A program made the translations under genes and the position numbers. This document shows, one piece after another, positions 17,910 through 27,812 of a stretch of 64,000 nucleotides of DNA; positions within the stretch are counted from its first letter, which is position 1; each line of letters opens with the position of its first letter. The stretch is taken from contig CAUEFX010000005.1 in NCBI GenBank assembly GCA_958477465.1, positions 1 through 64,000 of the forward strand, read 5' to 3'. The DNA comes from an uncultured Bacteroides sp. (lineage in GTDB: Bacteria; Bacteroidota; Bacteroidia; Bacteroidales; Bacteroidaceae). The notes beneath the pieces are model-generated. The model was not told where the DNA came from. It did no database searches and saw only the letters and a list, made by a program, of their open reading frames with translations.

Positions 17910-19949
17910 ATGATGAAAAGTTGTTTAATATCTATTCTCGTCTCTCTCGCAAGCGTTACCGCAGCGTGGGGCCAAGCCAGCGGTACGCAAGTGACCGAAA
18001 CCGACTCGACCCTAACCCTCCGGAACAGTAAAGTGAGGGTGGAATTCCCCAAAGGGGAGGCTTTCGACATCTCAAAGCTGACACTTAACGGAAAAGAATT
18101 AGTATTGAGCAAAGGATACAATACCGTTCCCTGGACCCTTACATACAAAGGGCCACAGGGAGAGAATCCGGTACTTTTTCCCTCTCACGGCGAGTACGCC
18201 GGATGGTCAAAGACCATGAAAGACGGACACGTCGCCATTGCTTTCAAGTGGAACATGCGGTTAACCTATCAGGATCTGGTTCCGGTAGTGATGACCGTCT
18301 CTCTTCCCGGTGATTCGGAACTTGCGTATTGGGATATCCAAGCCGGTACTCCGGACGGATGGTTAGTAAGCAATACGCAATTCCCCCGTATCACGGTAAC
18401 CCGCCCCGACAACGCCAAGTTAATCACCTCGGCCGGCTGGGGTGCAGAGTATGATCTGGGGTATCCACAGGTATATACCTCCAGCTACCCCTCAGTGACC
18501 GGCTCCATGCAGCTCTTGCTTCTTCACAACCCTGAGGGTTCGGTGTATTATGCTACCGAGGACAGAGAAGCCTGCGGCAAAGATTTCAGAGCCGCAGTGG
18601 GCGATAAGAACGTAACTCTCTTAACGGACATTGTAGCCTCCGAAGGATGGTCGGACCATACCAGCAAGACCTTTACCCTTCCGTGGCCGACAGTAATCGG
18701 GTACTCCCACCTCGGATGGCGGGATGCGGCAACGAAATGGTATCGTCCCTTTACGTTTACCACCGAATGGGGAAGCAAACCGTTAGCATCGCGCAACATC
18801 CCGCAATGGCTTCTGGATACCGATACCTGGATCAGAGCCAAAGGAGTGAATGACACCGTACGGGCAGCCGTAAACAAAGCCATCGATTTATATGGCAAAA
18901 ACACTTTCGTGCACTGGTACTTCTGGCACCATTATCCTTATGACACGCACTATCCGGACTACTTCCCCGCAAAAGCGGATTTTGCCGAAATGATTGCCGA
19001 AGTCCGGGAACGGGGTTGCCACACCGTTCCTTACATCAACGGGCGGTTATGGGACCCGGCAAGCGACAGTTATGCCGCATTGAACGGCGCCTCTGCTTCG
19101 TGCCGTAAACCGGATGGAACGCTCTATACCGAGATCTATCCCACGTCTAAAGTGCTGAACTCCGTCACCTGTCCCGCATCCGGACTGTGGCAAGGAATCA
19201 TCACCGATCTTGTCATCAAGATTCAGAAAGAACTGAAAACCAATGGAGTCTATATCGACCAGATCGCTGCTGCGGCTCCCCAGCCTTGTTGGGCCACCAA
19301 TCACGGCCATGCCCGGGGCGGGGGTAACTACTGGCACAGATCCTACCGTCATCTGATGGATTCGCTCCGCACTTATCACCTGGAACCGGGAAATATCCTG
19401 ATAAGTGAAGAAAATGCAGAATGCTACATCGACATGTTCGATCTGTTGCTCACGGTCAATTCGCCCCACAACGGTTGCAGGATAGTACCTCTGTTCCCGA
19501 TAGTCTACTCCGACAGGCTTATCACATCGGCATATACCTATTCACCGACCGACAGAGTGAACCGCGGCGACTTCCTGTACCAGACCATGCAATGCTTTCT
19601 GTACGGCTCGCAGTTGGGCTGGGTAGATCCTACGCTTTTAATGAAAGAAGAAGCCAAAAGAGAAGCCGATTTTCTGAAAACACTCTCAGTGCTTCGTAAA
19701 AAGCAACATGATGTTTTTGTAGGAGGAAGATATGTAAAGGAGATCATCCCGAAAGGGGATAATCCGACAACCGATGTCCACGGATTCGGGGTAATGAATG
19801 TGGTAGCCGGTTCCGAATGGATTTCTCCGAAAGGTCAAAGAGTGCAATATTACGTGAATATGGACAGTGTGGATCATGAAATAATATTGCCTGACAATAA
19901 TAAAAAACGGACTGTAAAAGCCCTGCAAGGTATCAGAATTAATTTATAG
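17910..19949 (+). CDS. Secreted DUF6259-like putative glycoside hydrolase
   Basis: This 679-residue protein has a signal peptide (about 1-21). An N-terminal beta-sandwich region (about 25-290, starting LTLRNSKVRVEFPKGEAFDISKLTLNG) is followed by a probable TIM barrel (about 300-600). Barrel-like strands include FVHWYFWHHYPYDTHYPDYF, CHTVPYINGRLWDP, TNGVYIDQIAAAAPQPCW and GNILISEENAECYIDMFD. The Asp in YIDQI and the Glu pair in ISEENAE are placed like catalytic acids of retaining clan-D-type enzymes, by inference. I recall this architecture as DUF6259. No activity is known to me. Confidence 0.75.
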   Translation: MMKSCLISILVSLASVTAAWGQASGTQVTETDSTLTLRNSKVRVEFPKGEAFDISKLTLNGKELVLSKGYNTVPWTLTYKGPQGENPVLFPSHGEYAGWSKTMKDGHVAIAFKWNMRLTYQDLVPVVMTVSLPGDSELAYWDIQAGTPDGWLVSNTQFPRITVTRPDNAKLITSAGWGAEYDLGYPQVYTSSYPSVTGSMQLLLLHNPEGSVYYATEDREACGKDFRAAVGDKNVTLLTDIVASEGWSDHTSKTFTLPWPTVIGYSHLGWRDAATKWYRPFTFTTEWGSKPLASRNIPQWLLDTDTWIRAKGVNDTVRAAVNKAIDLYGKNTFVHWYFWHHYPYDTHYPDYFPAKADFAEMIAEVRERGCHTVPYINGRLWDPASDSYAALNGASASCRKPDGTLYTEIYPTSKVLNSVTCPASGLWQGIITDLVIKIQKELKTNGVYIDQIAAAAPQPCWATNHGHARGGGNYWHRSYRHLMDSLRTYHLEPGNILISEENAECYIDMFDLLLTVNSPHNGCRIVPLFPIVYSDRLITSAYTYSPTDRVNRGDFLYQTMQCFLYGSQLGWVDPTLLMKEEAKREADFLKTLSVLRKKQHDVFVGGRYVKEIIPKGDNPTTDVHGFGVMNVVAGSEWISPKGQRVQYYVNMDSVDHEIILPDNNKKRTVKALQGIRINL

Positions 19950-19953
19950 AATC

Positions 19954-21669
19954 ATGAAAAACAGTTATTCTTTACTATTGCTCTTATTGAGTTGTATCCC
20001 GTCCGGCTCTTTCGCTTCCACTACCTGGAAGTTGCAAAACGTCGAATATCGTGTAGATACATTGTCGCATGTAGCGATAGGTCCCGGTACCACCCAGACA
20101 ACTTTAATGCTGGAAGGTCCGGTGAAGTTACGTGTATTCTATACAAGCACGGACATGACCGACCCGAATGTGAACTTGAAACTGATAATGGGAAAGGATA
20201 ATCTGACAAGCAACGTAACCGTACCGAACATGCCGGCATCTCATAATGATCCGGAGAATGTCTACTTTGCCGGTGTAAACGCAGACTTCATTGGCGGTAT
20301 GGGGCCTGTCGGCACTACGGTAGCGAACGGAGAGATGTATAAAAGCTATAAGGGGACCGGATGGTATGCAATAGGTATTGACAAAGATAAAAAAATTTAT
20401 TCCGGTGCCCCTTATACAACTTTCAGGTTAGTCTCACCCAATGCCGGACAGGCTTCTATCAAAGCCGTCAATACCGTACGCAGCGACAATGAAATGATAT
20501 TGTACACCTCTCGTAAAGGCAATACTACGGGCACCAAAGGGGCAGGAGTGGAAGTTGGCGCCGTAGCAGTCGACGGTCCGCTGAAATCAGAAGGAACCAC
20601 CCGGATGCGTGTAACGGTTGCACCGGTAAAAGATGTCGGCAATATGGTAATTCCGGAGAATGGGTTTGTACTCTCCGGAACAGGATTTACCACCAATACG
20701 CTGTCCAAAATGCAGCTTGGCGAAGAGTTCGAAGTTACCCCGACCATTTATTTCGATAATGTGGTAAGAACAAACATCACAGACATGTGCGGCGGCTGCC
20801 CCATGCTGCTTCAAGGAGGAAAGATTCTCGAGACCCAAGGCTTGCTGGATCATCTGCCCAACCGTGAACCCCGTACGGCAATAGGTTACAATACCGACGG
20901 AACAAAAGTAATACTGCTTGTTGTCGATGGCCGGCAACCGGGAGTATCAGTCGGCGTATCCTCAAAAGATCTGGCTGCCATACTGCTCAATCTGGGATGT
21001 ACGGAAGCGCTGAACTTTGATGGAGGAGGTTCTTCCACGCTGTATGTTAAAGAGTTGGGAGTAATCAACACACCGAGTGAAGGGAGCTTGAGAGCTGTTA
21101 AAAACGGTCTTTTCGTTACAACTCCCGCCACTACAGACAAAGAGATAGCCCAAATCCGCTTTGCCGATTATACCAAAAAAGCAGAGCAGAACAGCTACTA
21201 CTCTCCTGTGATATACGGTTACAATGCACAAGGATTGCTCATCGATACCCATGTGAAAGGAGTAACTCTTTCTTGCAGTACCGAATTGGGAGAGGTACAG
21301 GAAGACGGCACTACCGTATTATGTAACGGTACAGGTACTCATACCCTAACAGCTTCATTAGGCGAATTGACTGCCACTTTGCTTGTTACCGTAAGCAGTT
21401 CCGGCACAGGAATCACTTCAACCGCCACCGGCTCTATCGACGTATATCCCAATCCTGCAAAAAAGGGAGAGCCGATCTATATCCAGTCCAATGGATGTGC
21501 CACGATCAGTATCTACACCCCTGCCGGACGGTTGCTCCATCGTTCCGAATGCAAGGAAGCCGGCAATACACCAGTAGCAGTACCCACAGAATCGTTGAGC
21601 CCGGGCTTTTATATAATCGCCTTATCTGATAAAACATCCGGCAAGGTGACTAAATTAATCATACAATGA
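19954..21669 (+). CDS. Secreted phosphodiester glycosidase (NAGPA family) with C-terminal sorting-like domain
   Basis: This 571-residue protein has a signal peptide (about 1-21). The central domain (about 90-390) belongs to the family of N-acetylglucosamine-1-phosphodiester alpha-N-acetylglucosaminidase, with VYFAGVNADFIGG and the signature NFDGGGSSTLYV (Asp356, GGGSST 357-362). Family enzymes cut sugar-phosphate diesters at the sugar side. A bacterial Ig-like segment follows (about 395-480). The C-terminal 75 residues (IDVYPNPAKKGEPIYI to TKLIIQ) look like a type A C-terminal sorting domain. It starts 4 bases after the preceding stop, so it is in the same operon. Confidence 0.9.
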   Translation: MKNSYSLLLLLLSCIPSGSFASTTWKLQNVEYRVDTLSHVAIGPGTTQTTLMLEGPVKLRVFYTSTDMTDPNVNLKLIMGKDNLTSNVTVPNMPASHNDPENVYFAGVNADFIGGMGPVGTTVANGEMYKSYKGTGWYAIGIDKDKKIYSGAPYTTFRLVSPNAGQASIKAVNTVRSDNEMILYTSRKGNTTGTKGAGVEVGAVAVDGPLKSEGTTRMRVTVAPVKDVGNMVIPENGFVLSGTGFTTNTLSKMQLGEEFEVTPTIYFDNVVRTNITDMCGGCPMLLQGGKILETQGLLDHLPNREPRTAIGYNTDGTKVILLVVDGRQPGVSVGVSSKDLAAILLNLGCTEALNFDGGGSSTLYVKELGVINTPSEGSLRAVKNGLFVTTPATTDKEIAQIRFADYTKKAEQNSYYSPVIYGYNAQGLLIDTHVKGVTLSCSTELGEVQEDGTTVLCNGTGTHTLTASLGELTATLLVTVSSSGTGITSTATGSIDVYPNPAKKGEPIYIQSNGCATISIYTPAGRLLHRSECKEAGNTPVAVPTESLSPGFYIIALSDKTSGKVTKLIIQ

Positions 21670-21717
21670 CAAAAAAAGAATCAAAATAACTTCTATTGTT
21701 TAACTTAAATTTCAAAA

Positions 21718-22992
21718 GTGATGAAAAAACAATTACTTACAGCAACGATCATGCTGACCGGCATGTTTGCTTTGACTCCTTCTACTACAGATGCGAAGTC
21801 TTCTATGGATTCAAGCCTTAAGTTGTTATGGATGAACACGGATGTTGCTCCATTGCATACCAGTGCACGTCAAGGATTCGGTATGAATGGAAAATTCTAT
21901 CTCCAAAACAAAGACACCAAACAGATTGAAGTATGGGACGAAACCGGAAAGATAACCGAGATCCCTTCCGGAGAAGGAACTAATATTACATTCGACGATG
22001 CGGGAAATATCATTGTGCGTATCGGAACTTTCAACACCAATTATGTCAGCACCCGAAACGAACTGAGAATTATTCCTGCCGATGGCTCAGACGTGATAGA
22101 TATTCCGTTGAGTGCAATAACAGCGGGACGTCTCGACTTTTGGGGACATATCAGAGGCAACGTACTCGACAAAACGACCGGCGGTCTTTTATACATGGGT
22201 ACGGCATGGTATCCTCAACTGATTGAAATACCAATCATAAACGGCCAACAAGATGTAAACAACACATACAATTATTCGTATACAAGTCCATTCGGAGTAT
22301 CTGGAAATTTTGCTACCACCACGATAATATCCAGCTGGGAAAAAGGTGAAGACTTAGCGCTCCTGAGTCCGCTATATAATAAAACGAACTGCAACTCCAT
22401 CCAAAAGTTGGCGTTAGATGATGACGGTAACTGGGTACACCAGTCTTACTATATAACTCCCCGCCATAGCGGATGTGCAGGGTTCTACATCTTCAAATTA
22501 GGAGGTAAGGACTACATCGTATATCCTTCCGGTAGCAACAATGCCGATGGTTTCACCGTATCCAAACTGGCAACCAAAGCTACATCTGAGGTAGAAGACA
22601 GCGATGAAAGCGTAAGAGTAGCAACCAAGTATTCGGAACAGAAAGACGATGGTAACCCCATGTATGCAAACAACGCGTTTTTCGGAAACCATCTGACTGC
22701 AGAAGCTATCAGTGATACCGAAGCCTATATTTATCAGTATTATCCTAACGGATACATTGCTAAATATTCATTCACAGTCAGCGCAGAGACCGGCGTTGAG
22801 GAAGTAGAAACAGCTAAAGCAACCGTTGTCGGCGGCACCGGCGAGATTACAATTGAAGGTGAACCTGCTTCTATCGAAGTTTATTCCATAAATGGCATTC
22901 TCATCAGCCGTAACGAGAATAATGTGAAATGTATTCCGGGAACATACATTGTTAAAACCGACAACAATGTAACCAAAGTAACGGTCAGATAA
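21718..22992 (+). CDS. Secreted, probably beta-propeller protein of unknown function with C-terminal sorting-like domain
   Basis: This 424-residue protein has a signal peptide (about 1-26). The body (about 30-355) is rich in short beta segments with WMNTD, QGFGMNGKFYLQN, NITFDDAGNIIVRIG and FKLGGKDYIVYPSG, suggesting blades of a propeller. No catalytic motif is visible. The last 60 residues (GGTGEITIEGEPASIEVY to VTKVTVR) match the short C-terminal segment of the DUF4855 protein at 26480. A role in glycan or ligand binding is a guess from its place in the PUL. A nested hairpin follows the stop codon. Confidence 0.65.
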   Translation: MMKKQLLTATIMLTGMFALTPSTTDAKSSMDSSLKLLWMNTDVAPLHTSARQGFGMNGKFYLQNKDTKQIEVWDETGKITEIPSGEGTNITFDDAGNIIVRIGTFNTNYVSTRNELRIIPADGSDVIDIPLSAITAGRLDFWGHIRGNVLDKTTGGLLYMGTAWYPQLIEIPIINGQQDVNNTYNYSYTSPFGVSGNFATTTIISSWEKGEDLALLSPLYNKTNCNSIQKLALDDDGNWVHQSYYITPRHSGCAGFYIFKLGGKDYIVYPSGSNNADGFTVSKLATKATSEVEDSDESVRVATKYSEQKDDGNPMYANNAFFGNHLTAEAISDTEAYIYQYYPNGYIAKYSFTVSAETGVEEVETAKATVVGGTGEITIEGEPASIEVYSINGILISRNENNVKCIPGTYIVKTDNNVTKVTVR

Positions 22993-23000
22993 AAGGCCTT

Positions 23001-23108
23001 TGAGGGTGTGTCATAATGCCCAAATAGAAAGATTCACCCCTGCCACGAATATCTGTAGCAGGGGTGAATTTCTAAAAAAAGGAGTTTTGACACACCCTCA
23101 TCTTTTTT
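23001..23108 (+). terminator. Nested double hairpin followed by T run
   Basis: The outer arms are 13-base perfect inverted repeats (23001-23013 and 23088-23100). Inside them is a second 12-base perfect pair (23032-23043 and 23058-23069). TCTTTTTTTA follows the outer stem, so transcription from the propeller gene should stop here. The inner hairpin shares its CACCCCTG/CAGGGGTG core with 62690-62723. The size and nesting exceed an ordinary terminator and recall a small mobile repeat. No target-site duplication can be seen. Confidence 0.65.
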
Positions 23109-23156
23109 TATAGAAATATACCAGTTACATAGAATAAATCAAGAAACTACCATAGC

Positions 23157-26100
23157 ATGCGCAAGGCCATCACATACCTCTTAAATGTACTCATCTTTTC
23201 GGTCGGCAATCTTTTTGCCGGCAACGGCAGTAAGCCACTCTACAACGATAAAGACATCAATCGTATCGTCAGCCAACTCACCCTGGAGCAGAAGGCCCGG
23301 CTTTTAGTCGGATGTCCGGGCAGCGATAAAGGGATCAGCCATATCGTTGCAGGATCTGCAGGATATACTTTCCCGATCGACTCCCTGGGTATTCCTTCCA
23401 TCAATTTGGCAGATGGTCCGGTAGGAGTACGAATCACTCCTGTCTTATCCAACCAACCATATACTTCTTATTGCACCTGCTTCCCCTCGACCACGGCATT
23501 GGCTGCCACCTGGAACAAGGAAATGGCCCGAACGGAAGGTAATGCAATCGGTGATGAAGCACTTGCCTACGGTGTCGACATCGTACTCACACCGGGTATC
23601 AATATCATGCGCAACCCTCTTTGCGGACGCAACTTCGAATATTTCTCCGAAGACCCCTATCTCTCCGGCATAATGGGCGCAGCCATGATCAACGGAATCC
23701 AAGACAAAGGAATCGGAACCAGTCTGAAACATTTCATAGCCAACAACCAACAGACAGGAAAACTCTACAACGACGCACGCATCTCCCAACGTGCCGTCCG
23801 CGAGATTTATCTCAAGGGATTCGAAATATGCATCAAGAACTCCGATCCGTGGACCATAATGGGCTCTTACAATAAAATAGGAGGGCAATATACACAAGCC
23901 AATCCGGAACTGCTCCGGACGATTCTCCGGAACGAATGGAATTATAACGGTCTGATTGTGACCGACTGGTATAAAAAACGGGACACAGCCGACCAGCTCA
24001 ATGGCGGAACGAATCTGATGATGCCGGGAGAACAATCTCAGGTGGACGAAATTATAGCCGGTGTGAAAAACGGCCGGATCAGCGAAGCCACTCTAAACGA
24101 AAGCGTGAAGTATGTATTGAAACTCATTTCCAAATCCATTTCCTGCAAAGGATGGAAATACAATGAGGCTCCCGACCTCGCAGCCAATGCTGCATTAGCA
24201 CGTCGTATCGCTACCGAAGGAATGGTGCTCCTGAAAAACGACAGCTCCTTTCTCCCCATCCCCCCAAATACGAAAATAGCCTTGTTCGGTGCTACGGCAT
24301 ACAAGTCCATTGCCGGAGGTACCGGATCTTCCAACGTAAACAAAGCTCACATCACAGATATATCTACCGGACTCGAAAAAGCCGGTTATACACTAAGCGA
24401 CAGACTGAAAGGACTGTATACCAAATTTGTGGAATTTCAGAATAACCTTCTCGACAAACATCCGGAAAGTACCGACTGGGAGAAACTGTCATACCACCGG
24501 ACGGTAATCGCTGAAATGGACCTGACGAAAGCGGAAAGCATCATCGGGCAGGAAGCTAAAAACTCTGACATCGCACTCATCGTCATCGGCAGAGGTTCCG
24601 GCGAAGAGTCCGACCGTCGGTTGAAAGGTGATTTTTACCTTACGCCCGAAGAAAAGTTCATGATTGAAAGCGTGTCTTCCCAATTTCACGCTGCCGGAAA
24701 AAAGGTAGCGGTGGTGATGAATGTCTGCGGCGTCATGGAGATGAATTCCTGGAAAGACGAACCGGATGCCATACTACTGGCCTGGTTTCCGGGACAGGAG
24801 TGCGGAGATGCCATAGCAGATGTAGTCAGTGGAAAAGCCAATCCTTCCGGTAAACTTCCGATGACTTTCCCGATAGACTACTCCGACATTCCTTCCTCCC
24901 GAAACTTCCCGATGGTAGGAGAGACCAAAAGCGGTAAAAACTTCGATTATACGAATTACGAAGAAGACATCTGGGTAGGCTACCGCTACTTCAATACAGC
25001 CAATAAAGCCGTCGTCTATCCGTTCGGGTACGGATTGTCGTACACGGATTTCTCTTTCAGCAAGCCGAAACTCGAAAGAAAGGGTGGGAAATGGGTAACA
25101 AGTATCCAGATAACCAATATAGGAGACAAACCCGGAAAGGAGATCGTACAATTATACATTTCTGCCCCGCAGACTTCCATTCAGAAGCCAAGTGCGGAAC
25201 TGAAAGCTTTTGGAAAAACACGGGAATTAAAACCGGGAGAAAGTGAAACGGTAAAACTTGAACTTACCGATTATGACCTGGCTTCATTTGATGAGGCTAA
25301 TTCACAATGGCTCACAGCCAAAGGGGAATATGTGCTCTCTTTCGGTGCGTCAAGCAAAGATTTCAGAGCTACACTGCCTCTCCACATCCACAAAGACAGA
25401 ACCTGGAAGGTAAACAATGTACTCCGCCCGGTAGAGAAAGTAAACATCATGAAAACAGACTCATTGACCTATTTCGATGCCGCCCGGTTTACAGTTATCG
25501 GAAAGATATACCCTGATTCCCTGCCGCTTTTTTCCCGTATTCCCTATTTTCTGAAGCCAACCACACGGGAAGCGGTGTGGAACTTAGGACAGAACTCCGC
25601 CGGAATTGCAGTACGTTTCCGTTCCGACTCGCCCGTGATCGCAGTGAAATGGGAAAATGCGTTCAACAATTCCATGAAGCACATGGCACCGGTCGGTATC
25701 AAAGGACTCGATCTCTACTGCTTTGCCGACGGCAGATGGCGGTTTGTGAACAGTGCGCAACCTTCGGGTAAGACAAATCAATGGCAGATCATATCCGGCA
25801 TGAGCGCCACCGAACGCGAGTACATGCTCTATCTTCCTCTGTACGATGGGATTCACTCATTACAGATCGGAGTCACAGCATCGTCTCATGTCGGACAACC
25901 GGCATTGCCTTACCCCGACACCCGAAAACCCATCGTATTTTACGGAAGCAGTATCCTGCAAGGGGCATGCGCCTCACGTCCCGGAATGGCTGCCACCAAC
26001 CGGATAGGAAGAAAGCTAAACATAGAAACCATCAATTTAGGATTCAGCGGGAATGCTTTCATCGACTATGAAGTGGCAGAAATGATGTCCCACGTGGATG

Positions 26101-26483
26101 CATCCGCCTATGTACTCGACTATGTACCGAACGCATCTCCCGAACAGATCCTGGAAAAAACGGAGAAGTTTGTACGGATACTGAGAGAAAAACATCCGGA
26201 CGTCCCTTTGATATTTGTCGAAGATCCCATTTTCCCCCATTCCAAGTTCGACCTTAAAATGACCCAAGAGATTAAAGACAAAAACGATGCAATGAACCAA
26301 GCCTTCTCATCACTGAAGAGACTGGGAGTGCAAAAAATATATATAGTGAAAGGAGAGTCATTGGTCTCCGCCGATGGCGAATCGACTATCGACGGCATCC
26401 ACTTCACCGATTGCGGATTCGAACAATACGCCAACGCAATATTACCTGTACTGAAAAATGTCATAACCAATAAAAAGAAATGA
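23157..26483 (+). CDS. GH3 beta-glycosidase fused to a C-terminal SGNH/GDSL esterase
   Basis: This 1108-residue secreted protein has a signal peptide (about 1-21) and a GH3 N-terminal barrel (about 35-330) with LADGPVGVRI, GRNFEYFSEDP, LKHFIANNQQT and the nucleophile in GLIVTDW (Asp270). The GH3 C-terminal domain (about 360-590) and a fibronectin-III-like domain (about 635-710) follow. Residues about 760-920 form a beta-rich linker domain. The last part (about 924-1105) is an SGNH hydrolase: IVFYGSSILQG (Ser932), LGFSGNAF, and DGIHFTDCG (Asp1079, His1082). The joined glycosidase and esterase could remove a sugar and an acyl group from the same glycan. Confidence 0.9.
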   Translation: MRKAITYLLNVLIFSVGNLFAGNGSKPLYNDKDINRIVSQLTLEQKARLLVGCPGSDKGISHIVAGSAGYTFPIDSLGIPSINLADGPVGVRITPVLSNQPYTSYCTCFPSTTALAATWNKEMARTEGNAIGDEALAYGVDIVLTPGINIMRNPLCGRNFEYFSEDPYLSGIMGAAMINGIQDKGIGTSLKHFIANNQQTGKLYNDARISQRAVREIYLKGFEICIKNSDPWTIMGSYNKIGGQYTQANPELLRTILRNEWNYNGLIVTDWYKKRDTADQLNGGTNLMMPGEQSQVDEIIAGVKNGRISEATLNESVKYVLKLISKSISCKGWKYNEAPDLAANAALARRIATEGMVLLKNDSSFLPIPPNTKIALFGATAYKSIAGGTGSSNVNKAHITDISTGLEKAGYTLSDRLKGLYTKFVEFQNNLLDKHPESTDWEKLSYHRTVIAEMDLTKAESIIGQEAKNSDIALIVIGRGSGEESDRRLKGDFYLTPEEKFMIESVSSQFHAAGKKVAVVMNVCGVMEMNSWKDEPDAILLAWFPGQECGDAIADVVSGKANPSGKLPMTFPIDYSDIPSSRNFPMVGETKSGKNFDYTNYEEDIWVGYRYFNTANKAVVYPFGYGLSYTDFSFSKPKLERKGGKWVTSIQITNIGDKPGKEIVQLYISAPQTSIQKPSAELKAFGKTRELKPGESETVKLELTDYDLASFDEANSQWLTAKGEYVLSFGASSKDFRATLPLHIHKDRTWKVNNVLRPVEKVNIMKTDSLTYFDAARFTVIGKIYPDSLPLFSRIPYFLKPTTREAVWNLGQNSAGIAVRFRSDSPVIAVKWENAFNNSMKHMAPVGIKGLDLYCFADGRWRFVNSAQPSGKTNQWQIISGMSATEREYMLYLPLYDGIHSLQIGVTASSHVGQPALPYPDTRKPIVFYGSSILQGACASRPGMAATNRIGRKLNIETINLGFSGNAFIDYEVAEMMSHVDASAYVLDYVPNASPEQILEKTEKFVRILREKHPDVPLIFVEDPIFPHSKFDLKMTQEIKDKNDAMNQAFSSLKRLGVQKIYIVKGESLVSADGESTIDGIHFTDCGFEQYANAILPVLKNVITNKKK

Positions 26484-27748
26484 TACCCCAAAGAACATAT
26501 ATCCTACTCGTGATATTCATTATTACTGCTTTCTCCAGAGCAGGGGCAACAACAGCTACTTATAAGACAGATATAGTATCGGATATGGCCCTCATTTATC
26601 AAGGCAGTAACCATCGCCCCGAATGGACGGAAGACGAACTGCGCCCTTACGTGGTGCATACCTTTGCCGACGGCCATACGGAGTGGTTTTTCGACTCTTT
26701 CCTCTTTCTTGAATTCACTGATAGCTGGCAGATAGCATTCGGTCCCGGTTACGGAACACGAAATGCCCAAAAGAGTGACTGGGAATGGTTGCTGAACAGA
26801 ATATTTGAAAAAGGGAGATCTCTCGATGCACTAAATGCCTGTATCGAACATTATAAAACAGTCATTGGAGAGCCGCAATTCAAACACAAGATCGTACTTG
26901 GAGTCGTATCGCCCATTACCGGTCAAACCGATTGGGGAAGCCTCAACGGGAAAGCGCTGGATTTCACAAACAGAGACGATCAGATAACAGCCGCCAAATG
27001 GTATATAGACCAACTGATGAAACGGTTTGCTGAAGGTTCGTACAATAATCTGGAACTGACCGGTTTCTACTGGATCGAAGAGAGCACAGCCCGATGTGGT
27101 GATCTGCCCAAAGACATCAGCGAATACATCCACCAACAAGACAAACGTTTCTACTGGATTCCATATTGGAATGCCCAAGGGTATAATTTATGGAAAAAGT
27201 TAGGATTCGATACCGCTTTCCTACAACCGAACCATTTCTTTAACAAGGAGGTACCGGACAGTCGCCTGGATCAGGCCTGCAACACGGCCAAAAAATTCGG
27301 GATGGCCCTGGAAATGGAGTTCGACAGTAATGTACTGTATGAGAAAGAAGACTCTTACTACAGCAGGCTGGAGAGTTATATCAATGCTTTCGAAAACAAC
27401 GGTGTCTTCGAAGCATCCTCCATTGCCTACTATTCGGGCACAAAGGGAATCCTCGATATGTACCGGTCGGGGGCTATTGAAAACACACTCATACTGGATA
27501 GAATCGCCAACCACATTTTAAACAGGCGCAGTCGGGGAGTGGGCATTGACACACCCGTTCCGGCGAAAGCCGGTGTCATCATTGCCGGAGGCATCGGAGA
27601 AGTGTACATATCGGGAAATCCCGAATCAATCCAAATATACACCGCCAATGGCATACTGGTTAGCGAAAACAGTAAAAGGTTCCAATGCCCGTCCGGCATC
27701 TACATCGTAATAGTCGATGGAGAGACCAGAAAGGTAGCAGTACGTTAA
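26480..27748 (+). CDS. Secreted DUF4855 protein with C-terminal sorting-like segment
   Basis: This 422-residue protein overlaps the GH3 stop by 4 bases. It has a signal peptide (about 1-23) and a DUF4855 domain (about 30-345) with DMALIYQGSNHRPEWT, FFDSFLFLEF, LTGFYWIEES, FYWIPYWNAQGY and QPNHFF. The conserved Glu residues in GFYWIEE and ALEMEFD are candidate catalytic acids of a barrel enzyme, by inference. The C-terminal 60 residues resemble those of the propeller-like protein. A paralogue lies directly downstream. I know of no established activity for the family. Confidence 0.8.
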   Translation: MIPQRTYILLVIFIITAFSRAGATTATYKTDIVSDMALIYQGSNHRPEWTEDELRPYVVHTFADGHTEWFFDSFLFLEFTDSWQIAFGPGYGTRNAQKSDWEWLLNRIFEKGRSLDALNACIEHYKTVIGEPQFKHKIVLGVVSPITGQTDWGSLNGKALDFTNRDDQITAAKWYIDQLMKRFAEGSYNNLELTGFYWIEESTARCGDLPKDISEYIHQQDKRFYWIPYWNAQGYNLWKKLGFDTAFLQPNHFFNKEVPDSRLDQACNTAKKFGMALEMEFDSNVLYEKEDSYYSRLESYINAFENNGVFEASSIAYYSGTKGILDMYRSGAIENTLILDRIANHILNRRSRGVGIDTPVPAKAGVIIAGGIGEVYISGNPESIQIYTANGILVSENSKRFQCPSGIYIVIVDGETRKVAVR

Positions 27749-27812
27749 CAGACTGATATTCCCTATTTCACAAATAAAAAATTAATCACCTCTAAAAGCA
27801 GAATTAACAGAC

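Noticed and set aside
23001..23108. Insertion sequence
   Set aside because: The element is about 100 bases long, encodes no transposase, and shows no clear target-site duplication. It is reported as a hairpin element instead.
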